From Flavobacteriales bacterium UBA6057 (GTDB lineage: Bacteria > Bacteroidota > Bacteroidia > Flavobacteriales_G > Salibacteraceae), in NCBI GenBank assembly GCA_002428995.1, contig DIYJ01000014.1, forward strand, positions 383,247 to 447,246: DNA of 64,000 nucleotides, given 5' to 3'. Positions 24,883 through 33,707 of the stretch are shown one piece after another. The number at the start of each line of letters is the position of its first letter. Position 1 is the stretch's first letter. Both the position numbers and the translations under genes were made by a program. The notes beneath the pieces are model-generated. The model saw nothing but the letters and a program-made list of their open reading frames with translations. It did no database searches and was not told where the DNA came from.

Positions 24883-27024
24883 ATGGCGAGAAAACAAAAG
24901 AAATACGACCAGAAATACCGCAAGAACGCGAAGGCGGAAGAGCCAGTGGCCGAAACGCAGGAAGCGTTGGAAGAAACCGCGGCCCAGGAGCCGCAAGCAC
25001 CACAAACCAAGCGGAACTGGACGCCTTACCTGGTGATGTTCTTGTTTGGGTTTATGCTCTACGCGAATACGATCCCCTTCGATTACGTGCTCGATGACAA
25101 GCTCTACATCACCGCCAACGAGTTCACCAAAAAAGGTCTGGACGGCATCAGCGACCACTGGACGAACGACCTGATGACCGGCTTCTTCGGGAAGAAGAAA
25201 AGCCTCGTGGAAGGAGGTCGATACCGTCCTTTGCCCCTGACTACGCACGCCATTGAGTGGCATTTCCTGGGCAATAATCCACACGTCAGCCACTTCATCA
25301 ATGTGATCATGTACGGCTTGATTGGGGTGATCCTGCTGGTGATTTTCCAACTCATGTTTCCCGCCAAATCGGAGAAATGGTGGTGGAACTTACCCTTCAT
25401 AACCACCCTGCTCTTCATGGCTCATCCGCTGCACACGGAGGTCGGGGCCAACATCAAAAGCCGCGATGAGTTGATGGGAATGATCTTCGCGCTGCTAGCC
25501 GTGCGATCGGTGTTGCTCTACGCCCAAAAACCGGGCGTCAAAGAGCTCGTGCTGTCCGGCCTGTGGTTCTTCCTCAGCCTTACCTGCCGCGAGTCCTCGC
25601 TGATCTTCCTGGGTGTGATTCCGCTCACCTTGATCTTCTTTTCCAAGGCTACGCTCAAGCAGGGCATCATTTCCCTCCTGCCGATGCTCGGTGTATTGGG
25701 TGCGTACCTCGCCTTGCGAACCTCCGTCTATTCCGACCTCGGAAAGAGCATGGAAGTGGCCAAAGAGCTGATGAACCAGCCCTATATGCTGGCCTCCACT
25801 TCGGAATACTACGCGAGCATTTTCTTTACGATGGGATTGTACGTCAAGCTCCTGTTCTGGCCGCATCCGCTTACGCACGACTATTATCCTTTTCATCCCT
25901 TCCGCACCTTCAAGGAGCTGTCCAGCGGTTCCAGTTTCTATGCCGATTGGTCGGAACCGATGGCACTTTTTGCGGTAGTCGCTTACACCGCCATGGCCGC
26001 TTACGGCCTGTATGCGCTGGTGAAAAAGCTTCAAAAGAAACCTGCAGACGTGGTGGGTTATGGCATTCTGCTCTTCCTCGGCACCTTCATCCTGTTTTCG
26101 AACCTCCTGTTTGAGATCGGAGCCTTCATGAACGAGCGGTGGATGTTCACGCCTTCCATTGGCTTCTGCCTCATCATTGCGTGGCTCATTCACGAAAAGC
26201 TCTCGAAGCGGGCAGGGGAGACGGTGGCGCTCGCAGTGCTGGCAGTGATCCTGTTGGGTTACAGTGCCAAAACCATCCATCGCAACTATGCCTGGGAAAG
26301 CGACCACGCGTTGGCCTTTGCAGATGTAGGCACTTCCGATGGCTCGGCTAAGGTGAAGATGACCATGGGCAGCGAGCTACTAGAAGACGCAAAAGATGCC
26401 ACCAATCCGCAGGAAAAGGCACGACTGCTGAACGAAGCAGAGCGCTACTGCAAGGAATCACTGGCCATCCATCCGAAGTACTTCCCACCGCTGGACATTC
26501 TGGGGAACATCTACTTCGAGAAGGAGAACTACGAGTATAGTGTCTACTACTTCCAGCAGGCGATTAGCCGGAAGGGCGGAGACATGCGCTTAGTGCGCAA
26601 CATTGAAGCGGTGGGCATTCGCGCTGCACAGAACAAGGAATTCGAAACCGCCATAGCTGCCTACAAAACAGCGGCTCAGTTCTTCACAGGGGAAGATCAG
26701 TCGCGGGTTTATGCGCTGCTCGGTGAGGTGTATGGAAAAGACCTCAATCAGCCCCAGGAATCGCAGAAATACCTGCGCCTCTCCATGAAATCAAACCCCA
26801 ACAATCCCGATGCTTATCAAAAGTTGGGGATCATCAAGGCGATGTCCAATCAGCCCGACTCGGCCATGGTGTTTTTCCAGAGAGCGCTGGAGCTGTCGCC
26901 TGACAATGCGCGTGTGATGCTCAACATTGCGGTGCTCTATCGACAGCAAGGCAACATGCAGCTGGCTGAGCAGTACATGCAAAAGGCCATTGAGCTCGAT
27001 CCTTCGGTAAAGCCGGGCGGGTAG
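24883..27024 (+). CDS. TMTC-like membrane glycosyltransferase with TPR repeats
   Basis: 713-residue inner-membrane protein: a charged cytoplasmic N-terminus (residues 1-45), about 11 membrane helices (first at 47-63), and a C-terminal region with about five tetratricopeptide repeats (for example YQKLGIIKAMSNQPDSAMVF). The first loop carries DYVLDDKLYITAN, the acidic motif of GT-C enzymes such as TMTC O-mannosyltransferases. It probably glycosylates exported proteins or lipids, with the TPRs binding a partner (inference). It starts 2 bp after ansA, so it extends that operon. Confidence 0.8.
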   Translation: MARKQKKYDQKYRKNAKAEEPVAETQEALEETAAQEPQAPQTKRNWTPYLVMFLFGFMLYANTIPFDYVLDDKLYITANEFTKKGLDGISDHWTNDLMTGFFGKKKSLVEGGRYRPLPLTTHAIEWHFLGNNPHVSHFINVIMYGLIGVILLVIFQLMFPAKSEKWWWNLPFITTLLFMAHPLHTEVGANIKSRDELMGMIFALLAVRSVLLYAQKPGVKELVLSGLWFFLSLTCRESSLIFLGVIPLTLIFFSKATLKQGIISLLPMLGVLGAYLALRTSVYSDLGKSMEVAKELMNQPYMLASTSEYYASIFFTMGLYVKLLFWPHPLTHDYYPFHPFRTFKELSSGSSFYADWSEPMALFAVVAYTAMAAYGLYALVKKLQKKPADVVGYGILLFLGTFILFSNLLFEIGAFMNERWMFTPSIGFCLIIAWLIHEKLSKRAGETVALAVLAVILLGYSAKTIHRNYAWESDHALAFADVGTSDGSAKVKMTMGSELLEDAKDATNPQEKARLLNEAERYCKESLAIHPKYFPPLDILGNIYFEKENYEYSVYYFQQAISRKGGDMRLVRNIEAVGIRAAQNKEFETAIAAYKTAAQFFTGEDQSRVYALLGEVYGKDLNQPQESQKYLRLSMKSNPNNPDAYQKLGIIKAMSNQPDSAMVFFQRALELSPDNARVMLNIAVLYRQQGNMQLAEQYMQKAIELDPSVKPGG

Positions 27025-27116
27025 GGCCGAGGTGAAAAGTGAACCTCCTGCCATTTTTGGTTGAAAGGACATCGTCCCGAGCTTTGCTCGTAGACACAGC
27101 GTATATTCATCATCCC

Positions 27117-28886
27117 ATGAAGCTAATCCCTCTGCACTTCAGGCCCATCTTACTTGTGGGGCTTGTCCTAACTATAACTCTTATCTGTTTGCCTGGACTT
27201 CAGGCCCAAAACCTTCAGCTTGATTACGCAAAGGTGATCTCTGGAGGAGATGACGTAGGAGCATACACCATGTGTCTGGACGGCTCTGAAAATATCATTG
27301 TCTCCGGCCGTTTTTATGGCCAGGTCGATTTTGATCCAGACTCGACACAATTTATCATGGATGCCGGAGATTTTGGGAAGACATTTCTGGCGAAATATGA
27401 CAGCCTGGGTCAGTTGCTATGGGCCCGGCAATTTGGCTCTTCTTCCCCGGGCAGTGAAGGGATATTTGACCTTCAAGTGGATGCGTTTGGGGACCTTGTA
27501 ATGATCGGTAGAGTCTCTGTGCCAGTGGATATTGATCCAGACACTGGCACCTACATACTCGATCCGGGAGGAGCGGAGACCCAACTTTTTGTGGCCAAGT
27601 TCTCTTCGAATGGAGATTTAGTTTGGGCCAAAAACACCCAAGGGTTCGCCAATTATCCTGAAGGAACTGTACTTCCAAGGAGCATGGTTTTGGACGCCAA
27701 TGACAACATCTACGTGACAGGTGGATTCAACAGCTATGTGGACATCGACCCCGGGCAGGATACGTTGATTGTCAATGGCGAACCAACGGGTTCCGTCATC
27801 ACCGAGGCAGCATTTACCATGAAACTTAACTTGAGCGGAGACTTGCTATGGGTGGTGGACGCTCAAAACGCTACCACAGGAGAATCCGTAGGCCACGATG
27901 TTGACATTGATGGGAATGGAGATATACTCACGGTTGGTGTGTTCGGTGGAACACTGTATCCTGATTCGGCCGATACAAATACCTCGTTGACCGCTACGGG
28001 ATCATCGGACATTTTTGTGCATCGATTGACTCCCAACGGACAGCTGGTGGAGGCGATTTCTTTTCAGGGGTCACAGTTTCACGAGATGCTGAAGATTGAA
28101 TGTGATCCGGTGGGAAGCGTCTACTTATCGGGCGTTTTCAACGGCACCCTTGATGCTGATCCCGGTGCTGGCACCACAGACTTAACGGCACCGCTGTTTT
28201 TCTGGGACGCATTTGTGATCAAACTATCCTCAACGCTCGACTTCCGATGGGCACATTCCATCGGAGGAGCTGATTTTGATGAATTCAGAGACATGGATGT
28301 TTCCGCGGTTCCCTATGTGAGGCTCTGTGGCAGGTTTGAAAACACGATTGACTTTGACCCAACCAACGGGACGGACCTAAAGGGGGCGAGCGGCCTTGAG
28401 GACGCCTTTATTACTTCTTATGATTCATCGGGCGCCTACCTGTCTACCCAAGTTTTTGGAGGCTCGCAAACGCAGATCATTCGCAACATCGAGACCAAGA
28501 GCGATGGACGTATCTTAGCTTCTGGTGACTTTACCGAAACCATCGACCTCGATCCCAGCGTGAGCACGAATACAGCGACCTCTGCGGGGGAAACTGACTG
28601 CTTTATTCTGCAACTAAAACCCTCCACAGTAGGCATCGCTTCTCCGGCCAATGCGCTCAGTGAGGCGAAGCTCTATCCTAATCCTGCTCATGATTGGGTG
28701 CATCTCGAGCTTGGTTCATTCGTGAATGTGACCATCCGTCTTTTCAACGCTTCAGGTCAATTGGTATCAGAGGAAAAAGTGAGTCGTTCCAAATACGACT
28801 TGATGCTTGGCGAAGCCTTTGGACTCTATATCGTTGAGTTGGAAAGTGAAGGATTCCGGCAGCACTTTCGGATTGTCAAGCATTGA
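27117..28886 (+). CDS. T9SS-secreted SBBP-type beta-propeller protein
   Basis: 589-residue secreted protein. Signal peptide about 1-30 (ending PGLQAQ). The body is a series of repeats of about 80 residues with a DxDP calcium-type loop (FDPDST, IDPDTG, IDPGQD, ADPGAG, FDPTNG, LDPSVS) and a FLAKYDSLGQLLWA-like strand, as in SBBP beta-propellers. The last 75 residues form a type-A T9SS sorting domain (LYPNPAHDWVHLEL ... FRIVKH), which directs outer-membrane export and surface anchoring. Codons upstream of 27117 precede the signal peptide. Confidence 0.87.
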   Translation: MKLIPLHFRPILLVGLVLTITLICLPGLQAQNLQLDYAKVISGGDDVGAYTMCLDGSENIIVSGRFYGQVDFDPDSTQFIMDAGDFGKTFLAKYDSLGQLLWARQFGSSSPGSEGIFDLQVDAFGDLVMIGRVSVPVDIDPDTGTYILDPGGAETQLFVAKFSSNGDLVWAKNTQGFANYPEGTVLPRSMVLDANDNIYVTGGFNSYVDIDPGQDTLIVNGEPTGSVITEAAFTMKLNLSGDLLWVVDAQNATTGESVGHDVDIDGNGDILTVGVFGGTLYPDSADTNTSLTATGSSDIFVHRLTPNGQLVEAISFQGSQFHEMLKIECDPVGSVYLSGVFNGTLDADPGAGTTDLTAPLFFWDAFVIKLSSTLDFRWAHSIGGADFDEFRDMDVSAVPYVRLCGRFENTIDFDPTNGTDLKGASGLEDAFITSYDSSGAYLSTQVFGGSQTQIIRNIETKSDGRILASGDFTETIDLDPSVSTNTATSAGETDCFILQLKPSTVGIASPANALSEAKLYPNPAHDWVHLELGSFVNVTIRLFNASGQLVSEEKVSRSKYDLMLGEAFGLYIVELESEGFRQHFRIVKH

Positions 28887-29028
28887 CCGTGGGGCAGTTG
28901 GATGGGCAAACTTGATGCATCAAAAAGACCGAAATTGATTTCTAAGCTCCATCCTGCTTAATCTTTCCATAAAACCGGGCGGGCAAGCCTCCAAAGCGGA
29001 GACCTACCCTCACCCGGATCCTAACGAC

Positions 29029-30834
29029 TCAATCTTTGGCAGGAAGCAGCATGTGATGCTCCCAACCCTTTTCAGTCAGCAATGACAGGTAAACCGGTCC
29101 ACTGGCCGCATCCAGAATTTCAACCTGAACATGTTGCGTGGAAGCATTCAACGGCTGCACGTTATGCTTTACTGGTCTGCCCAGCAAGTCCGTGACTTGA
29201 AGCTGGAGAATAGGAGAAGCCGTTTCCACTTCGAGCTGTCCATTCGTGAATGGGTTTGGGAAAACCCTCGTTTGGTGTGTCATAAAAGCCTGATCCAGAC
29301 CCGAGATAACCGCGGTGTCATCATCGATTACCACAATCGTGTCCTCATCATCTTCAATCACCTTCGGCACAAAAGCCGTGTCTCGCACACGGAGCAACAT
29401 GCCGTCATACCAGTTGGTAGGTGTGTTGGTAGAGATCTGGTTCAGCTTGTATTCTGCGGTGAATTTCCCGGCCAGGAACACCGAGCCACCGTTGGGCTCC
29501 GCTGCCACGCTTTCGTAATTCCCCATTCCCTTGTCATCCTCTGGAACAAGGTCGTAGCGGATGTCGAGGTTGGTATCCAGCGTTATGTAGAACGATTTGT
29601 GCTGGAAGGCGCCCGAAGGCGTTCCCTGATAGTAACGCAGGGTGGTATCGTTGGACACAAACAGCGAATCACGCAGGTGTCCCGCGAGGTGAAGGTTTCC
29701 GCTCCCATCGATGGCGATGGAGTGCTGGAAGTTCAGGTACATGAAGGACAAGCTGGAAATGTAGCTCTGCGGAATGAAGTAGCGGTAGTCAATCAGCTCC
29801 AGCGATTGACTGAATTTCGCCACCACCAGATTATTCACCGACCCTGGATGACCTGAGATCAAATTTCCCTGATCGATGTACAGCGTATCGCCCCACGCTC
29901 CGTGGGCATAGATCATCCCGTCTTCCGGATTGTACTTCACACGCGCAAAGCGATTCCCATACTTCCCCAGTTGGTAGCTTTCGCATGCTTCCATTTGAAA
30001 TTGATCATTCAAACGAATGAGGGCGGCTTGCAATACAGATCCACCTATCAGCATGGTGTCTGGCGTTACAAGCGTATCCCCGAGGCCGATCGCAAACACA
30101 AGATCGCCCGTAGATTCTATGCACGAAACCACTCCCGGAACTTTGCTTTTTCCAGCCGGTGTCGCCCATGTGCTCTTGAAAGGATAGAAGTCCAGCTCAT
30201 TGCCCATCGTGTCGAGACGAGCTACAAACAGCAGTTCTTCGTGGCCTACTTCGAGTGTATCGTAGTAGTTCCCATAGTTGAACGGAAGCAGCCCAAAGCC
30301 ATTCATGCCAACAGCCCCTGAAATCACAAAATGACCATTGCCATCATAGGTGTAGGTCCCGACCCAGTCGTTGTTCAGCACGCTCTCCTTGGTGAAGTAT
30401 GAGATGACATTGCCCGCACCATCCATCCTCACGTAGTAGTAAGTCCGGTAGTCGGGAAAGTTGTTCACCCCGTCATTGTAGAGCATGGTTCCTCCTATGT
30501 CCAGGCTATCCACACCGCCTACAATCCACCAGAAGGTGCCGTCATCGCCTGAGACGATTTGCCCCACGCGATACACTTCCCGTTGCCACAGGAAATTGCC
30601 ATTGGTATCTACGGCATAAATGAAATCCAGCCCGGTGGAAGGTTGCTGAGGAGTGGTGCCCGGTTGGTTGGTGTTGTAATTCATCACGAGGTAGGGCTCG
30701 GAAGGGCCATCGACATAAACCATGTCGTAGAAGGACTCAAAGTTGATCTGGTGTTTTTGGGTAAACCAGTCGATCTCCTGGGCCGAAACTGTAAGTGTCA
30801 TCAGCAGCCAGGAAAAAAGTAGAAAGTGTCTCAT
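29029..30834 (-). CDS. T9SS-secreted beta-propeller-like protein
   Basis: 601-residue secreted protein with a signal peptide (MRHFLLFSWLLMTLTVSAQ). The body repeats motifs such as GNFLWQRE, GNLHLAGHLRDS and GGSVFLAGKFTAEY, a propeller like the SBBP protein across the spacer. The C-terminal 80 residues begin VFPNPFTNGQLEVE and end in GWEHHMLLPAKD, a type-A T9SS sorting signal. It is on the opposite strand and convergent with its neighbour at 27117; the TPR-LuxR regulator lies just upstream on the same strand and may control it. The start at 30834 precedes the signal peptide. Confidence 0.85.
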   Translation of the reverse strand: MRHFLLFSWLLMTLTVSAQEIDWFTQKHQINFESFYDMVYVDGPSEPYLVMNYNTNQPGTTPQQPSTGLDFIYAVDTNGNFLWQREVYRVGQIVSGDDGTFWWIVGGVDSLDIGGTMLYNDGVNNFPDYRTYYYVRMDGAGNVISYFTKESVLNNDWVGTYTYDGNGHFVISGAVGMNGFGLLPFNYGNYYDTLEVGHEELLFVARLDTMGNELDFYPFKSTWATPAGKSKVPGVVSCIESTGDLVFAIGLGDTLVTPDTMLIGGSVLQAALIRLNDQFQMEACESYQLGKYGNRFARVKYNPEDGMIYAHGAWGDTLYIDQGNLISGHPGSVNNLVVAKFSQSLELIDYRYFIPQSYISSLSFMYLNFQHSIAIDGSGNLHLAGHLRDSLFVSNDTTLRYYQGTPSGAFQHKSFYITLDTNLDIRYDLVPEDDKGMGNYESVAAEPNGGSVFLAGKFTAEYKLNQISTNTPTNWYDGMLLRVRDTAFVPKVIEDDEDTIVVIDDDTAVISGLDQAFMTHQTRVFPNPFTNGQLEVETASPILQLQVTDLLGRPVKHNVQPLNASTQHVQVEILDAASGPVYLSLLTEKGWEHHMLLPAKD

Positions 30835-30932
30835 GTTTTTCGTTTCCGCAAATGACGCGGGCATGAGTCTCAAGCGCTGGTTCAGGCTGGTATACAAAAG
30901 GTATACGTGTTTGTAACTATCTGTTTTTCAGA

Positions 30933-32654
30933 TCAGTAATTCTTGACGAACTGTTCCAACGACTCCTCCTTATCGAGGTTGAGCTTGCGCTTGAGGCGGT
31001 ATCGGGCCGTCTTCACCGAGTTGGATTCTACGTGTGTGAGTGATGCAATCTCCTTGATATTGAGTCCCATTTTCACAAAAGCCAGCAGTCGCAGCTCCGT
31101 TTCGGAGAGCGATGCAAACTCGTCCTTCAGGCGGTTCGTGAAATCTGGATTGACTTCCTCAAATGTTTGCTGAAAGGACTGCAATTCCTGCTCCGTAGTG
31201 AAGCTGTGGTTGATCCTTCTGCGAATGTTCTTCTGCAGCGCTTCCAACTTGTTGGGGGCCGCACTGTTGGCGATCTCGAGCAGCTCTTTCAGTAGCTCAT
31301 TCTTTTCGCTGATGTAGAGCGCACGCGTAGCCAGCTGTCGCTCCTTCTGAGCTGTTTTCTCCGTTTGCAGCATCACTTCGCGCTCCTTTTTCAGGAGTCG
31401 GTTTTTGTGGTTGGTGCGTAGGATCAGCAGCCACGAAAGCAAGATGAGAATGGCCAGCACCGCCAGGATGTAGGTCACAGTCTGCCTCTGTTCCACGAGT
31501 TCTTTCTCCCGCTGCAGGGCTACCATGGCGCGTTTCTTCTCATTCAGGTGATGCTTCACCTCCAGCTCAGCGGTCCGTTGGCGCAACTTGTTCTCCGAAT
31601 CTTCTACCTGGTAGCGGGTGTAGCGCTGGAGCATTTCGAAGGCTTGTTTTGGATCATTCAATGCCGTGAAGAGGTCAGCCGCCAGCTTATAGGTTTCGGT
31701 CGGGTTCACGAGCTCCGATGTGTCATGCTCCAGCGTGAAAGCATCAAAAAGCTGCTTGGCTCGGGTAAGAGAATCGACATCCAGAAGTAGCGACAGTTCC
31801 AACAATCGGATTTGCTGGAGTTTGTCTTTGTAATCCAAGGCTGAGTGAATGGAATCTGCCTTAGCCAATTGAAGCAATGCCATTTCCGGGTTTCCCAATT
31901 CCTTCTGAGCACGCGCCATTTGAAAGTAGGCTGTACCCAACTTACGCAGTTCTCCTGCCGCTGTCCCCTCCTTCAGTGCCTGTTCCGCATAGTACATGGA
32001 GGAGTCAGGTTGCTCTAGAATGAGCTGATTGATACTCATGGAGATGCAGACACTGGATCGCAGACCTGGGTTTCCCATCGTAAACGGGTGGTGTAGCAAT
32101 GTGCGCAACAAACTGTCAGTGACCATCGGAAATCCCAGCTCACTCATGATGTGAGCTCGGTTGAACAGGATGGTGTTTTCCATTGCCATAAGCTCCTGCT
32201 CCCGAGCCAGGACCAGGGCTGAATCGCTGTATTGCAAGTGTTGCTGGTATTCCTTCAGGTAGAAATACTGAATGCTGATCAGGTTATAGGTTTGGGCTAA
32301 CAGTTCGCGGTAGTCTGCATGGCTGCGTAGGTGAGCAATCGATTGCTGCAACACCAAAGCCGCTGAATCCCGATGACCAGCATTGCCTGCAAACAACGCC
32401 CGATAATTCAGGGCCAATGCCCTGCCATCAGGCCGCGAAAGCACCTGACCCAGATACTCTGCGGAGTCCGCTAACCGCAGCAAATCCTCCGGAGCATTGT
32501 AGAAGATGAGTCCACCCTTTTCGTTGATGTAGTCCAAGCGCTCTGTAGGGCTTTGCTTGCTTTCATACTTCGACCAGAAATCCTTTGCAGTAAGCGGGCT
32601 TGCAAGCATCAACAGGCATAGCAGAACGGTGGTATGGAGGGATTGAACGTACAT
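30933..32654 (-). CDS. Membrane-anchored TPR-LuxR transcriptional regulator
   Basis: 573-residue regulator typical of Bacteroidota: a signal segment (residues 1-23), periplasmic tetratricopeptide repeats (about 30-380), one transmembrane helix (TYILAVLAILILLSWLLIL), a coiled coil, and a C-terminal LuxR-type HTH (LSETELRLLAFVKMGLNIKE ... NSVKTARYRLKRKLNL). The TPR part probably senses envelope ligands while the HTH binds DNA from the membrane (inference). The ORF runs 11 codons further upstream, but ATG 32654 fits the signal. It is followed by the T9SS cargo gene. Confidence 0.87.
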   Translation of the reverse strand: MYVQSLHTTVLLCLLMLASPLTAKDFWSKYESKQSPTERLDYINEKGGLIFYNAPEDLLRLADSAEYLGQVLSRPDGRALALNYRALFAGNAGHRDSAALVLQQSIAHLRSHADYRELLAQTYNLISIQYFYLKEYQQHLQYSDSALVLAREQELMAMENTILFNRAHIMSELGFPMVTDSLLRTLLHHPFTMGNPGLRSSVCISMSINQLILEQPDSSMYYAEQALKEGTAAGELRKLGTAYFQMARAQKELGNPEMALLQLAKADSIHSALDYKDKLQQIRLLELSLLLDVDSLTRAKQLFDAFTLEHDTSELVNPTETYKLAADLFTALNDPKQAFEMLQRYTRYQVEDSENKLRQRTAELEVKHHLNEKKRAMVALQREKELVEQRQTVTYILAVLAILILLSWLLILRTNHKNRLLKKEREVMLQTEKTAQKERQLATRALYISEKNELLKELLEIANSAAPNKLEALQKNIRRRINHSFTTEQELQSFQQTFEEVNPDFTNRLKDEFASLSETELRLLAFVKMGLNIKEIASLTHVESNSVKTARYRLKRKLNLDKEESLEQFVKNY

Positions 32655-32770
32655 GGAATCAGGCCTCGTGATCGCGCCAACAGGCAAAAAACAATCACGC
32701 TTCGAAGTTAGATAGGGTTGGGTTGAATTCTCGTTCCGGGGAAAGCACTATTTTCGCAGCCCGCAAATCC

Positions 32771-32855
32771 GGAGAGGTGGCGGAGTGGCTGAACGCGCAC
32801 GCTTGGAAAGCGTGTTTACGGAAACGTAACGAGGGTTCGAATCCCTCTCTCTCCG
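32771..32855 (+). tRNA. tRNA-Ser (anticodon GGA)
   Basis: 85-base cloverleaf without encoded CCA. The acceptor stem GGAGAGG pairs with TCTCTCC with one G-T. The anticodon stem-loop is CACGC-TTGGAAA-GCGTG, giving anticodon GGA. A long variable arm and the T arm GAGGG-TTCGAAT-CCCTC are present. The long variable arm is characteristic of serine tRNA. It reads serine UCC/UCU codons. A terminator follows 12 bp later. Confidence 0.96.
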
Positions 32856-32866
32856 CAAGACAAATG

Positions 32867-32899
32867 ATCCCTGTTGCCAACGGCAACGGGGATTTTTTA
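32867..32899 (+). terminator. Rho-independent terminator of the tRNA-Ser
   Basis: Stem ATCCCTGTTGCC / GGCAACGGGGAT (12 bp, one G-T pair) with a 3-base loop, followed by TTTTTATTT. Confidence 0.87.
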
Positions 32900-33029
32900 T
32901 TTGTGCTTGAGCGGAATGCAATTTCAGCGAAGAGCGGAAATAGAAAAGCGCAATTCGCGTAGCGATTGGATCATTTGTATTGAAGCCTCACAAAAAAACG
33001 GGATCACGGAGTAATCCCTCTCTGCGAGT

Positions 33030-33061
33030 ATTCAAACCTTCGCTCGAGCGAAGGTTTGAAT
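33030..33061. repeat. Perfect 32-bp palindrome
   Basis: ATTCAAACCTTCGCTC followed immediately by its reverse complement, with no loop. It lies in the gene-free spacer of about 700 bp (32900-33707) between the tRNA-Ser and the Tc locus. Apart from it, that spacer is AT-rich toward 33.4 kb and probably holds the Tc promoter, which I cannot place; I see no gene there. Confidence 0.85.
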
Positions 33062-33707
33062 GGTAATGTGAACCTCCGCAACAACTGCTTATGCACCACA
33101 GATACGAATCGCTTGGTAGCAAGGAAATAGCAGCCGGCTGCTGGCTGGAACTTCGCAGCCCCCAGATGAATCCATTCAGGTTTTCGGGATGCCTTTGAGA
33201 CCGGATGAAACCTGTTCAGGCCGATGCCAAGCTAAACCTTCGGGCACTGACGTCAGATAGGGTGGTTGAGTTCACTTGACCATGCCTAAATCAAGCATGC
33301 GATGAATACTTCGGATATCACGATCTATCTATTACCCATATTAAGGCAATGTTAAATCTGGAAAAAACTAACTATTCTGAACAGTTTATATACTTGTTGA
33401 TAGTGAGTAATTTAAGCTTGATGTGTTGCATTGAATAGCAATAAATGTACGTTAGTTTTAAATAAGGCTCTTGCAAGCTCTTTGAATTCACGCCAATCCT
33501 TCTTAGAATTGGATCGCAATCAGCTAATTCGCTGAACACCCCAGATAGAATAGCCCACAAGGCTTTTCTAGATAGAGCACCCTTCGTACCCAAAAAGCAC
33601 TGCGGCATCCCCGTTGCTGACCGTTTACTGAAACACTCAGAATTACGGAACAGACGAAGTATGTCTTAACGAAAGAAAATTGAGCACCAAAACAAGATAA
33701 CGACATT

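Noticed and set aside
33012..33026. AATCCCTCTCT match to the tRNA-Ser 3' part as an att site
   Set aside because: Only 11 bases match, the rest of the T arm is absent, and there is no integrase in the window; kept only as a weak hint in a finding.
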